From positions 1-22,383 of the forward strand of contig JABFVJ010000281.1 in NCBI GenBank assembly GCA_013362835.1: a stretch of DNA of 22,383 nucleotides, given 5' to 3'. The notes under the pieces are model-generated. The model did not search any database. It was not told the DNA's origin and saw only the letters and a list, made by a program, of their open reading frames with translations. The translations under genes and the position numbers were made by a program. Positions 15,575 through 22,178 of the stretch are shown here, one piece after another; position 1 is the stretch's first letter; each line of letters opens with the position of its first letter. The stretch comes from Nonomuraea sp. (lineage in GTDB: Bacteria > Actinomycetota > Actinomycetes > Streptosporangiales > Streptosporangiaceae).

Positions 15575-15914
15575 CGAGCGCGCGCACGCTCCGAGGGCCG
15601 TGGCCGAGCGTGCGGGCGGTGGCGAGATACGTCATCCAGGCCAGACCGGCGGTGAACACCGGCACCCAGGCCAGCGTGGACACCGAGTACCCGACCAGTA
15701 CGGCGAGCGGGATCCACGGCCGGTGCGCGAGATCGTGCAGCACCGCCGGCCCCCGGAAGCGGGTCGCGTACGGCCCCGCCGCGAACAACACGGCGCTGAC
15801 CAGCGAAGGCCACCCGTACTTGGTCACCTCGAAGACGAGGAAGGCGAGGCAGAAGGCGGCGAGCAGACCCCAGCCCGTACGGCTGGTCACGCGGCGGACG
15901 GCGACAGCGGTCAT
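15558..15914 (-). CDS. Small polytopic membrane protein, unrecognised
   Basis: A 118-residue hydrophobic protein with three to four membrane segments (about 15-32, 34-49, 66-82 and 84-97). It has short basic ends (AVRRVTSRTG at the N-terminus, GHGPRSVRALGGVRA at the C-terminus). GGGAGG lies just upstream of the ATG at 15914. I do not recognise the family. It is the first gene of the operon with the TetR regulator, so TetR probably represses it until a ligand is present; by analogy it could be a small transporter or membrane stress protein. The double operator lies 24 bp upstream of the start. Confidence 0.75.
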   Translation of the reverse strand: MTAVAVRRVTSRTGWGLLAAFCLAFLVFEVTKYGWPSLVSAVLFAAGPYATRFRGPAVLHDLAHRPWIPLAVLVGYSVSTLAWVPVFTAGLAWMTYLATARTLGHGPRSVRALGGVRA

Positions 15915-15937
15915 GAGGTTCCTCCCGGGGAAGCTGG

Positions 15938-15971
15938 GCTAACGCTGTTAGCTTAAGCTAACGACGTTAGC
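15938..15971. promoter_or_regulatory. Double palindromic TetR-type operator
   Basis: Two copies of the 15-bp palindrome GCTAAC-N3-GTTAGC (15938-15952 and 15957-15971) are separated by TTAA. The 34-bp whole is itself a near-perfect palindrome, with mismatches only in the two N3 centres. The centre-to-centre distance is 19 bp. It lies 24 bp upstream of the membrane protein/TetR operon and 28 bp upstream of the divergent P-loop kinase gene. This is the form expected for cooperative binding of two TetR dimers. Confidence 0.88.
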
Positions 15972-15998
15972 CTGTCCAGATCCCCATAAAGTAGGAAC

Positions 15999-16463
15999 AT
16001 GATCGATCGGGAGGTGGCCGTTCTCATCGGCCTGCAGGCCTCCGGCAAGTCGACCTTCTACCGGCGCTGCCTGTCCGCCACGCACGCCCAGGTCAGCAAG
16101 GACGACTTCCCCAACGCCCGGCGAAGGCAGGACCGCCAGCTCCGCCTGATCCGCGAGGCGCTGGAGGAGGACCGGAACGTGGCCGTGGACAACACCAACG
16201 CCTCGCCCGAGGAATGGCAGCCGCTCATCGTGGCCGGCCGCGAGCACGGCGCGCGGGTCGTGGCCTACTGGTTCCCGCCCAATGTGAAGGGCTCGCTGCA
16301 GCGCAACGCCGAACGCGTCGGCCGGGCGCGGGTGCCGGAGGTGGGCGTCTTCGCGACGCTCAGGCGGATGCGCCGCCCCCGGGCCGCGGACGGGTTCGAC
16401 GCGGTGTACGCGGTGGAGTTCGACGGCCGCGGCGGCTTCGTCGTCCAACGCCAGCACGGCTGA
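15999..16463 (+). CDS. P-loop kinase, polynucleotide-kinase-like (AAA_33 type)
   Basis: A 154-residue protein. The Walker A motif GLQASGKST (11-19, Lys17) is followed by VSKDDF, with Asp35/Asp36 at the position of the phosphotransfer Asp of T4 Pnk-like kinases. Next comes VAVDNTNASPEEW (64-69 DNTNAS), a hallmark of the polynucleotide kinase/PNKP-like group. YWFPPNVKGSLQRNAER and the lid segment RVPEVGVFATLRRM complete the fold. The family phosphorylates 5' ends of nucleic acids or small molecules; the substrate here is unknown. No phosphatase or ligase domain is attached. AGGA precedes the ATG. The shared operator suggests TetR control, which is an inference. Confidence 0.82.
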   Translation: MIDREVAVLIGLQASGKSTFYRRCLSATHAQVSKDDFPNARRRQDRQLRLIREALEEDRNVAVDNTNASPEEWQPLIVAGREHGARVVAYWFPPNVKGSLQRNAERVGRARVPEVGVFATLRRMRRPRAADGFDAVYAVEFDGRGGFVVQRQHG

Positions 16464-16497
16464 AGTCCCACCTCGGCGGGAGGCGCGGCCGGTTTTC

Positions 16498-16950
16498 TCA
16501 GGTTTCGTGTTCCTTTCTGGCCGCCACGGTCGCGTCGATCCCGTCGGCGAGGAAGCGGCCGATGACCTCCCGTTCCTCCGGGCTGAACGCGTCGATCGCG
16601 GCGGTGAGGCGCCGGACGAGCGGCGCGAAGAACGTGCCCGCCAGCTCGACCGCCTGCTCCCGGATGACGACCTCGACCTTGCGGCGGTCGCCCGTGCCGC
16701 GCCGCCGTTCGACGTGGCCGGCCTGCTCCAGCCGGTCGAGGAGGGCCGTCGTGGCGGGGGCGCTGAGGTTCAGCGCGGCTCCCAGCTCGCCGGGCGCGAG
16801 CGGGCGTCCGTCGTGGTGCGCGTCGAGGATCACCACCAGGGCGTTCAGGTCCGTACGGTGCAACCCGTGCGCCACGGCGAAGCCCTCGACGAGCCGGTCG
16901 CTCTCCACGTTGAGCCTGCGAACAAGGACCATCAGCTCGTACGGCGTCAT
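16498..16950 (-). CDS. MarR-family transcriptional regulator
   Basis: A 150-residue protein with the MarR winged helix: LHRTDLNALVVILDAHHDGR, PLAPGELGAALNLSAPATTA, LLDRLEQAGHVERRR, and then the wing GTGDRRKVEVVI. Flanking helices for dimerisation are visible at both ends. ATG 16950 has AAGGGG five to ten bases upstream. The frame stays open far upstream, but there it is antisense to the membrane protein gene. The start codons of this gene and the divergent membrane protein are only 18 bp apart. A 31-bp palindrome lies at the junction, so the regulator probably represses both genes. Confidence 0.92.
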   Translation of the reverse strand: MTPYELMVLVRRLNVESDRLVEGFAVAHGLHRTDLNALVVILDAHHDGRPLAPGELGAALNLSAPATTALLDRLEQAGHVERRRGTGDRRKVEVVIREQAVELAGTFFAPLVRRLTAAIDAFSPEEREVIGRFLADGIDATVAARKEHET

Positions 16951-16963
16951 CTCACCCCTTATA

Positions 16964-16994
16964 TTTCTATGGTGGAAATATTCCATCACAGAAA
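16964..16994. promoter_or_regulatory. 31-bp imperfect palindrome (likely MarR operator) over a start codon
   Basis: The arms TTTCTaTGgTGGAA (16964-16977) and TTCCAtCAcAGAAA (16981-16994) match at 12 of 14 positions around the central ATA. A second, overlapping symmetry ATATTTC-N7-GAAATAT spans 16961-16981. The palindrome covers ATG 16969 of the membrane protein and lies 14 bp from the MarR start. The sequence TTATAT just before it could be a -10 element for a leaderless transcript. It is strikingly AT-rich for this genome. Confidence 0.82.
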
Positions 16995-18009
16995 GACCGG
17001 CGAGACCGTCAGGCCCGAGGCGGCGCTGATCGCCGGGGTGGTCGCCAGCGCCGTCCTGACCGGGCTGATCTGGCTGCTGGGACAGCGGCTGCACGGCGTC
17101 ACGCTCCTGCCCGACCAGGGCGCCTCCTGGTACTACTGGAAACTCCCCGAGCCCACGGTGTGGACCAGGCTGTCGGCGTGGGCCGGTTACGCGGCTCACC
17201 AGGTCGCGTTCTGGTGGCTGATCCACTACGCCCAGACGCGGGTCCGCCGCTACTCCACCGGCCTGCACGCGGTCAACGTCGTCGCCCTGGCCGTCAACGC
17301 CGGGTTCGTCGCCCTGCACACCCTGCAGACGCACCTGTTCTACGACGGCCTGGCCCAGGACGTGTCGATCTACAGCTCGCAGGGCTCGGTCATCCTGCTG
17401 CTGGTGGTCGTACTGATCATGGAGAACCGGCGGCGCGGACTGTTCCTCGGCAGGCCCGCCCCCATCCGCCGCGAGATCGTCGACTTCGCCCGCCGCTACC
17501 ACGGCTACCTGTTCAGCTGGGCCGCCGTCTACACCTTCTGGTACCACCCGGCCGAGTCGACGCCCGGCCACCTGATCGGCTTCTTCTACATGTTCCTGCT
17601 CCTGCTGCAGGGCAGCCTGTTCCTCACCAGGGCGCACACCAACCGCGTGTGGACGGTGACCCTCGAACTGGCCGTCGTCGTCCACGGCACCCTGGTGGCC
17701 GTGATGACCTCGGGGCCGGACGGCTTGTGGCCGATGTTCCTGTTCGGGTTCCTCGGCGTCTTCGTGATCACGCAGATGCACGGCCTGGGCCTCTCGCGCG
17801 CCGCCCGCTGGGCCCTGACCGCCTGCTACGCCGCCGCGCTCCTGATCGTGTACGCCCTCCGCGGCGACCTCGCCGGGACCAACGAGGCGATCAGGATCCC
17901 CGCCATCGAATACCTGCTGGCCGGCGTCCTGGCCCTGCTCGCCTGGGGCGTACGCCGCCTGTGGACGCTCAGAGGGGGATCGCGGGAGGAGACGGGGGAA
18001 ACGGCGTGA
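16969..18009 (+). CDS. Polytopic, His-rich membrane protein of unknown function
   Basis: A 346-residue integral membrane protein with about nine or ten predicted helices, including 19-38, 68-88, 100-122, 138-152, 203-219, 230-247, 254-272, 281-297 and 312-328. Several histidines lie in or next to helices (H77, H86, H117, H122, H193, H201, H240, H271), which could bind metal or heme; that is speculative. I do not recognise the family. ATG 16969 has no Shine-Dalgarno and sits inside the palindrome, so a leaderless mRNA is likely; GTG 16972 is an alternative. The divergent MarR gene should control it. The stop codon lies within the inverted repeat at 18001-18040. Confidence 0.8.
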   Translation: MVEIFHHRKTGETVRPEAALIAGVVASAVLTGLIWLLGQRLHGVTLLPDQGASWYYWKLPEPTVWTRLSAWAGYAAHQVAFWWLIHYAQTRVRRYSTGLHAVNVVALAVNAGFVALHTLQTHLFYDGLAQDVSIYSSQGSVILLLVVVLIMENRRRGLFLGRPAPIRREIVDFARRYHGYLFSWAAVYTFWYHPAESTPGHLIGFFYMFLLLLQGSLFLTRAHTNRVWTVTLELAVVVHGTLVAVMTSGPDGLWPMFLFGFLGVFVITQMHGLGLSRAARWALTACYAAALLIVYALRGDLAGTNEAIRIPAIEYLLAGVLALLAWGVRRLWTLRGGSREETGETA

Positions 18010-18050
18010 CCCGTGGCCAGCGAGCCCGGAGTCACGCCGTGGTGCCGGGC
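18001..18050. terminator. Interleaved inverted repeats between convergent genes
   Basis: ACGGCGTGAC (18001-18010) and GTCACGCCGT (18031-18040) form a perfect 10-bp stem across 20 bases. A second stem, GCCCGG (18024-18029) with CCGGGC (18045-18050), starts in the loop of the first and ends beyond it, giving an H-type pseudoknot topology. The membrane protein's TGA (18007-18009) is inside the first arm, and the convergent small gene ends at 18055. A bidirectional terminator is the simplest reading. Confidence 0.55.
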
Positions 18051-18054
18051 AGGC

Positions 18055-18207
18055 TCAGCCCTGGTTCCCCGGGACGTTCTTCCAGTCCTGCGGCTTGCTC
18101 CCGGCGGGCTTCTTGTCCGAGGTGGTGCGGCTCTGCGTACCGGTGTTGCGGCTCTTGTCCTTGTCCTTGTCGCCACTCTTCGTCTTGCGGCCCTTGTTCT
18201 GCGGCAT
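18055..18207 (-). CDS. Small Lys-rich hydrophilic protein, hypothetical
   Basis: A 50-residue, highly charged protein without hydrophobic segments. It begins MPQNKGRKTKSGDKDKDKSR and ends KPQDWKNVPGNQG. GAAGGA seven bases before ATG 18207 supports this start rather than the upstream in-frame codon at 18288. A CTTGTC hexamer repeated near 18155 encodes the DKDKDK run. It is predicted to be disordered. Short Lys/Asp-rich proteins of this sort occur in actinomycetes without known function; nucleic-acid binding is only a guess. The expression signal and the GC-style third positions argue that it is real. Confidence 0.6.
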   Translation of the reverse strand: MPQNKGRKTKSGDKDKDKSRNTGTQSRTTSDKKPAGSKPQDWKNVPGNQG

Positions 18208-18320
18208 GGTGATTCCTTCCCTTCGATACAGGGAGTCAGCGAGTCGCGTGGCTCCGTAACTGCGCGTGCCCGGGGGCCGGGCCGTCATACGGGCGAGCGG
18301 TCAAGGTTTCCTCAATAGCC

Positions 18321-18360
18321 CCACATATCCCTACATGTCCCGTGATCGTGTGGGATGTGG
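18321..18360 (-). terminator. Hairpin just past the XRE-regulator stop codon
   Basis: CCACATATCCC (18321-18331) pairs with GGGATGTGG (18352-18360), leaving a two-base AT bulge and a 20-base loop. It begins 5 bp beyond the stop of the regulator gene. No T-run follows. It may act as terminator for that gene. The remaining 113 bp up to the small Lys-rich gene should hold that gene's promoter, but I see no clear -35/-10 pair. Confidence 0.4.
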
Positions 18361-18365
18361 CGGGA

Positions 18366-19289
18366 TCAGCGCCAGGCCCAGCGGATCCCGACCAGGCCAG
18401 GGTGCAGGGCGGAGGCGACCAGGTGGACGGCATGCTGGGAGTTCAGCGTCAGCTCGGACGCCGTCAGCTCCTCGCCGCCCGGCCCGCGCCGCGCGAAGCG
18501 GTGGATGCGAACCGGCAGCTCGACCGGGTCGAAGGCGACGCGGAGCACGTACTGGCCGGCGGGGAAGCGGAAGCCGCGTTCGTAGAAGCGGGACTCGACG
18601 CCGCTCAGGTCGTTGATCTCGTACCGCAGCACGTGGGTGTCGCCGACCCGCAGCGAACGGTCGAACAGCAGCTCGGCCACCACCGTCGCGGTCGGCCCGT
18701 CCCTGCTGACGCGGCCGACGCGGCAGTCCTCGACGGCCGCGACGCCGACCCGGTCCACGTCGCAGCCCACGTCGCCGCGATAGATCATGATGTACCGGTC
18801 GGCGCCCTCCTCGTGGGCCTGCACCACCTGCGTGGTCTCCCGGGTGGTGGTGCTGCGGTCGGGGCCGATGCGCAGGGACTCGTACATCATGGCGATGTGC
18901 AGGCGGCGGTCGTCGGCGACCGCGTCGAGCTCGTCGAGGATGGCGGCGAGCACCCGCGCGGGGCTGAACAGCGTCGAGTACGCCACCCCGGGCAGCCGGC
19001 CGCGCGGCTTCGGCGGGCCGAGCAGCTCGATCAGCGAGCGCGGCGGCAGGTCGAGGATCTCCTCCAGAGCCCGTACGGCACGCAGTGACTCCTCCCGCTC
19101 GGGCCGGCGCAGGCCCTGCTGCCAGTAGCTCAGCGAGCTCACCCCGACGTGCAGCCCGCGCTGCGCCAGCCGGTGGCGCAGCCGTTCCAGGGTCAGCCCG
19201 CGCGCTCCGACGGCGGCCCGCAGGGCAACGTGAAAGGGGCCCGCGCGCAGCGCGGCCTGGAGCTCATCCGCCACGTTGTGAATGTTCAC
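18366..19289 (-). CDS. XRE-type helix-turn-helix protein with C-terminal beta-rich domain
   Basis: A 307-residue protein. The N-terminal 90 residues form an XRE-like DNA-binding domain: LRAAVGARGLTLERLRHRLA, then LHVGVSSLSYWQQGLRRPER and a following helical segment ending LPPRSLIELLG. Residues 100-307 are a beta-rich region without an enzyme motif that I recognise (GADRYIMIYRGDVGCDVDRV, HVLRYEINDLSGVESRFYER, FPAGQYVLRVAFDP). This may be a sensor or oligomerisation domain of a lineage-specific regulator family. GTG 19289 is the most likely start (VNIHNVADEL); GTG 19310 is an alternative. It is divergent from the secreted protease unit and may regulate it and itself. Confidence 0.75.
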   Translation of the reverse strand: MNIHNVADELQAALRAGPFHVALRAAVGARGLTLERLRHRLAQRGLHVGVSSLSYWQQGLRRPEREESLRAVRALEEILDLPPRSLIELLGPPKPRGRLPGVAYSTLFSPARVLAAILDELDAVADDRRLHIAMMYESLRIGPDRSTTTRETTQVVQAHEEGADRYIMIYRGDVGCDVDRVGVAAVEDCRVGRVSRDGPTATVVAELLFDRSLRVGDTHVLRYEINDLSGVESRFYERGFRFPAGQYVLRVAFDPVELPVRIHRFARRGPGGEELTASELTLNSQHAVHLVASALHPGLVGIRWAWR

Positions 19290-19313
19290 AGATTTCCACA
19301 GATTCGTCAGCAC

Positions 19314-19330
19314 TTCATGAACGTCATGAA
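19314..19330. promoter_or_regulatory. 17-bp palindrome in the XRE/protease intergenic region
   Basis: TTCATGA and TCATGAA form perfect 7-bp arms around ACG. The palindrome lies 25 bp upstream of the regulator's GTG and about 105 bp upstream of the protease ATG. CACAGATT also occurs twice at a 10-bp step (19287-19304), overlapping the regulator's start codon. Both elements fit binding by the divergent XRE-type protein. Confidence 0.6.
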
Positions 19331-19434
19331 ATATGACCTTCCACAGTGATCTGTCAGGTGAATCCGCTCCCCTTGTCCGGCCGTCTCCGCAGGTCGAACA
19401 TCCTCTGCAGCACCCCCCAGCAGAAGGAGCGCCT

Positions 19435-19989
19435 ATGTTCCGCCTGGCCGTGGCCCTCGCCCTAGCGGCGGCCACCTGGATCGCGACCAGTGCCCCCGCC
19501 ACCGCCGCGACCTGGTACAAGCTGAACTTCACCCAGCAGTCCCAGCAGTACTCCAACTGGTGCTGGGCCGCGACGGGCAACTCCGTCGCCGCCTACTACG
19601 GCTACTCCTACAGCCAGAACCAGTTCTGCAACCTGGCCTTCAACCGCGGGATCAACACCGGTTGCCCGAACAACCAGGCCACCCTCGGCAACGACCAGAC
19701 CGCCTTCCGCCAGATCGGCATCAACCCCGGCGTGTACGTCTACGACTACCTCACCTACGCCGCCATCGTCAGGGAGATCGACGCCGAACGCCCGATCATG
19801 GCCCGCATCCAGTGGACCAGCGGCGGCGGCCACATGGAGGTCATCTACGGCTACGACAAGAGCGCGTCGTACGTGTACTGGAGCAACCCGTGGCCGTCCA
19901 GCACCCGCTACAACTGGTCCACCTACAACTACTACGTCTCGAACTCCTCGTTCTTCTGGACCCACTCGCTCGACTACATCGGCGCGTGA
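19435..19989 (+). CDS. Secreted papain-like cysteine protease (AvrRpt2/C70-like)
   Basis: A 184-residue exported protein. A signal peptide (RLAVALALAAATWIATSA, cleavage expected after ATA at about residue 24) precedes a compact papain-like domain. The catalytic Cys is Cys43 in YSNWCWAATGNSVAAYYG, the pattern of AvrRpt2-type C70/C39-like proteases. His133 in SGGGHMEVIYGYD and Asn151 in YWSNPWP complete the triad. Cys65 and Cys77 may form a disulfide. The rest is rich in Tyr, Asn, Ser and Trp, as in extracellular enzymes. AAGGAG six bases before ATG 19435 is a strong ribosome site. It is followed after 14 bp by a membrane-anchored partner. The substrate is unknown; self-processing or cleavage of competitor proteins is possible. 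Confidence 0.88.
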   Translation: MFRLAVALALAAATWIATSAPATAATWYKLNFTQQSQQYSNWCWAATGNSVAAYYGYSYSQNQFCNLAFNRGINTGCPNNQATLGNDQTAFRQIGINPGVYVYDYLTYAAIVREIDAERPIMARIQWTSGGGHMEVIYGYDKSASYVYWSNPWPSSTRYNWSTYNYYVSNSSFFWTHSLDYIGA

Positions 19990-20003
19990 GGGAGGCCATC
20001 GAC

Positions 20004-20723
20004 ATGAAGCTCATCGCAGCGTTCGCGGCGGCCCTGACCGCGCTGTTCCTCTGGATCCCGAGCCCCGCGCTGGCGGACCCGGGAGCCCCCACCCAGGCCG
20101 ACATCGACGCCGCCCGGTCCGCCGCGGCGGGCGCCGGAGACACGGTCGGCCGCTTCCTCGCGGGCAAGGGCCGCCAGACCAGCCTCGCTCCCGTGAGAGC
20201 GCAGGTCGACGGCCCGACGGTCGCCGTCAACGACCTCAACCCCGACTTCGTCTCCGGACGTTCGTCGCAGATCGCCCGCTTCGCCTTCCTCGCCACCCAG
20301 GCCACCGGCCCGGACGGCCAGACCGCCTCCGTCTGGACGACCCGCGGCCCCCGCGGCGCCTGGGTGGTCAGCAACATCGCCAGCGGCAACGAGGAGCAGA
20401 CGTACGCGGGCCAGACCGGCACCGTGTTCCGCGAACCGCAGCTCAACGCCTGGTACGCCCTGCGTGACGGCAACGTCGTACCGCTGAACGCCGAGGCCGC
20501 CCAGTCGGTCGGCTCGGCCGGACTCCCGGTGGCCGACTACCAGCGGCTGGCACAGCAGCGCTACGCCGCCAAACTCCCCGGCAGCACGTACGCCAGGGAC
20601 GGCTACGCGGGCGGCTACGGCGCCCCCGGCCCCACCGGCACCTCCCTGCCGTGGGTCGTGGGCGCCGTGGTCCTGGTGGGCGCGGCGATCACGATCCGCC
20701 TGCTGCGCGGCCGTACGACCTGA
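20004..20723 (+). CDS. Exported, C-terminally membrane-anchored protein paired with the protease
   Basis: A 239-residue protein. A signal peptide (MKLIAAFAAALTALFLWIPS, then PALA, cleavage near residue 24) leads to an extracellular region of about 190 residues. A single C-terminal helix follows (SLPWVVGAVVLVGAAITIRL) with a basic tail RGRTT, so the topology is outside with a short inside tail. There is no LPxTG motif. I do not recognise the extracellular part; it contains ARFAFLATQATGPDGQTASV and a Gly/Tyr-rich juxtamembrane stretch (DGYAGGYGAPGP). GGGAGG eight bases upstream supports ATG 20004. The 14-bp gap after the protease gene implies one operon. It could be the protease's substrate, anchor, inhibitor or chaperone. 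Confidence 0.82.
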   Translation: MKLIAAFAAALTALFLWIPSPALADPGAPTQADIDAARSAAAGAGDTVGRFLAGKGRQTSLAPVRAQVDGPTVAVNDLNPDFVSGRSSQIARFAFLATQATGPDGQTASVWTTRGPRGAWVVSNIASGNEEQTYAGQTGTVFREPQLNAWYALRDGNVVPLNAEAAQSVGSAGLPVADYQRLAQQRYAAKLPGSTYARDGYAGGYGAPGPTGTSLPWVVGAVVLVGAAITIRLLRGRTT

Positions 20724-20733
20724 CAAGATCGCA

Positions 20734-20772
20734 GCACGGCCCGCGCCATCCAGACGGAGGCGCGGGCCGTGC
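20734..20772 (+). terminator. Strong hairpin terminator after the protease operon
   Basis: GCACGGCCCGCGCC (20734-20747) and GGCGCGGGCCGTGC (20759-20772) form a perfect 14-bp stem with an 11-base loop, followed by CGTTTC. It starts 11 bp after the operon's last stop codon. It lies between convergent genes and can act in both directions. Confidence 0.82.
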
Positions 20773-20821
20773 CGTTTCGAGCGGCCCTTCACACCGGCGT
20801 TTCCCGTTTCGCCCCTCCCTC

Positions 20822-21658
20822 TCAGGCGAGGAACGCCTCGGTGGTGGCGACGAAGCGAGGGGCGTCGTCCATCCAGGGGAAGTGACCGGCGCCCGGCTGG
20901 ACGACGAGGCGGGCGTCCGGGAACAGGGCGGCGATCTCGGCCGCGGCGCTCGGGGGCGTGTTCAGGTCGACCTCCCCGGCCAGCACCAGCACCGGCGCGG
21001 TGAACGCGGCGAGCGCGGCACGGGTGGCCTCGGGGTCGTAGGCGCCCTCGGCGCCGAAGACGGCAGCGGCCTCGGCGTTACGGAGGACGTCCCCGGCGGC
21101 CTGGTGGGCCTGCGCGGCCGCGTCCCATCGGCCGTGGAAGAAGGGGTCGATGGACTGACCCTCCTCGGGTGCGCCGCCCGCCATGATCGCCGTCAGCGCG
21201 GCGAAGCTCGCCTCGAACCAGGGCTCGTCCGCGCGCGACCGCGCGACCTCCAGCCGGGCCTCCTTGGTGACGGCGACCCCCACGGCGAAGGCGCTCGGCG
21301 TGATCAGAGCGAGCTTGGCTACGCGGGAGGGGTGGCGGGCGGCGTACAGCTCGGCGAGGTTCGTACCGGCGGAATGGCCGAGCAGGTCGAACCGGTCGAG
21401 GCCGAGGTGCTCCCGCAGGGCCTCGACGTCGTCTACGAGCCGGTCGCAGCGATAGGAGGCGGTGTCGTGGGGGACCGCGGATTCGCCCGTACCGCGAAGG
21501 TCGAGCATGATCAGCCGCCGGTGGGCGGACAGGCCGCCGAGGTCGCCCAGGTAGGCCGAGGCTTGCATGGGACCGCCCGGCAGGCAGACCACGGGGTCAC
21601 CTTCCCCGGACACGTGGTAGGCGAGAACGGTTCCGTCGTACGCGGAGAAGGTGGGCAC
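20822..21658 (-). CDS. Alpha/beta hydrolase (proline iminopeptidase-like)
   Basis: A 278-residue hydrolase. CLPGGPMQASAYLGDL supplies the oxyanion-hole HGGP-like loop, DLRGTGES is typical of the peptidase S33 branch, and GHSAGTNLAELYAA carries the nucleophile Ser96. The acid is Asp231 in LAGEVDLNTPP and the base is His259 in GAGHFPWMDD. A helical cap lies at about 125-205. There is no signal peptide, so it is cytosolic. The substrate is unknown: iminopeptidase, esterase and haloalkane-type activities are all possible. The start is GTG 21658 with GGGAGG ten bases upstream; the frame continues to a TTG at 21748 without homology. It is convergent with the protease operon. Confidence 0.88.
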   Translation of the reverse strand: MPTFSAYDGTVLAYHVSGEGDPVVCLPGGPMQASAYLGDLGGLSAHRRLIMLDLRGTGESAVPHDTASYRCDRLVDDVEALREHLGLDRFDLLGHSAGTNLAELYAARHPSRVAKLALITPSAFAVGVAVTKEARLEVARSRADEPWFEASFAALTAIMAGGAPEEGQSIDPFFHGRWDAAAQAHQAAGDVLRNAEAAAVFGAEGAYDPEATRAALAAFTAPVLVLAGEVDLNTPPSAAAEIAALFPDARLVVQPGAGHFPWMDDAPRFVATTEAFLA

Positions 21659-21866
21659 GAGCGAAAATCCTCCCAGCGCCCCCACCACAGGATCAACCGA
21701 GTTTCCACCGCCCCGAACCCGCCGTTCCCGCTGGCCCCACCCCCTCAACGGCCCATGCCGACGACAGGGCGAAGGCGCGTACGTAGGGCGGGCGCGCGGC
21801 TCCGAACACCGACGGCGAAGGGCGCGTACGGCGGACGTCTGGGCTTGAGCACAGATGTCGAGGAGC
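21659..21866. other. Upstream region of the hydrolase, no gene seen
   Basis: I see no credible coding sequence here. GGCGAAGGCGCGTACG at 21768-21783 recurs as GGCGAAGGGCGCGTACG at 21814-21830, an imperfect direct repeat at a 46-bp step. The hydrolase promoter is probably within the first 100 bp, but no clear -35/-10 pair stands out. This stretch and the kinase remnant next to it form a 626-bp gap without an intact gene. Confidence 0.5.
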
Positions 21867-22109
21867 GCCAGCCAGTACGGCGGACTCCGTCATCCAGGCG
21901 TCGACCAGCGGCACAACGTACGGGCTGTGCCGGCGCAAGGTGGCGGCCTCGTGGCGGAACCGTTCCATCGCCTCCGCGTCGTGGGGCTCCCGCTGGATCA
22001 CCTTGATCGCCAGCAGGCCCCAGCGGCGGCGCCTGGCGAGATACCCCACGCCCGTTCCACCCGCACGGATCCGTACGAGTAGCCAATGGCCGCCGAACGC
22101 GAACGGGTG
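21867..22109 (-). pseudogene. Remnant of a Ser/Thr protein kinase N-lobe
   Basis: An 81-codon stretch reads like the start of an actinobacterial PknB-type kinase. It has a glycine loop RAGGTGVGYLA, a VAIK-like motif LLAIKVIQ with the ATP-binding Lys, an alpha-C segment EAMERFRHEAATLRRH, and SPYVVPLVDAWM. Homology then stops: there is no HRD loop, no DFG motif and no C-lobe. There is also no start codon or ribosome site in front of it, and the first glycine of the usual G-x-G-G-x-G loop is altered. I read it as a decayed, 3'-truncated fragment rather than an active gene. Confidence 0.7.
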
Positions 22110-22178
22110 TTCTCCCGCAACGCCTACACGCCCATCGCAGCCGACCGCGACAGACCCGGGCCGGGTAACGGGAAGCCC

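Noticed and set aside
19287..19350. CCACAG-type motifs as DnaA boxes or an origin
   Set aside because: They do not match TTGTCCACA. They fit better as regulatory repeats in the divergent promoter region.
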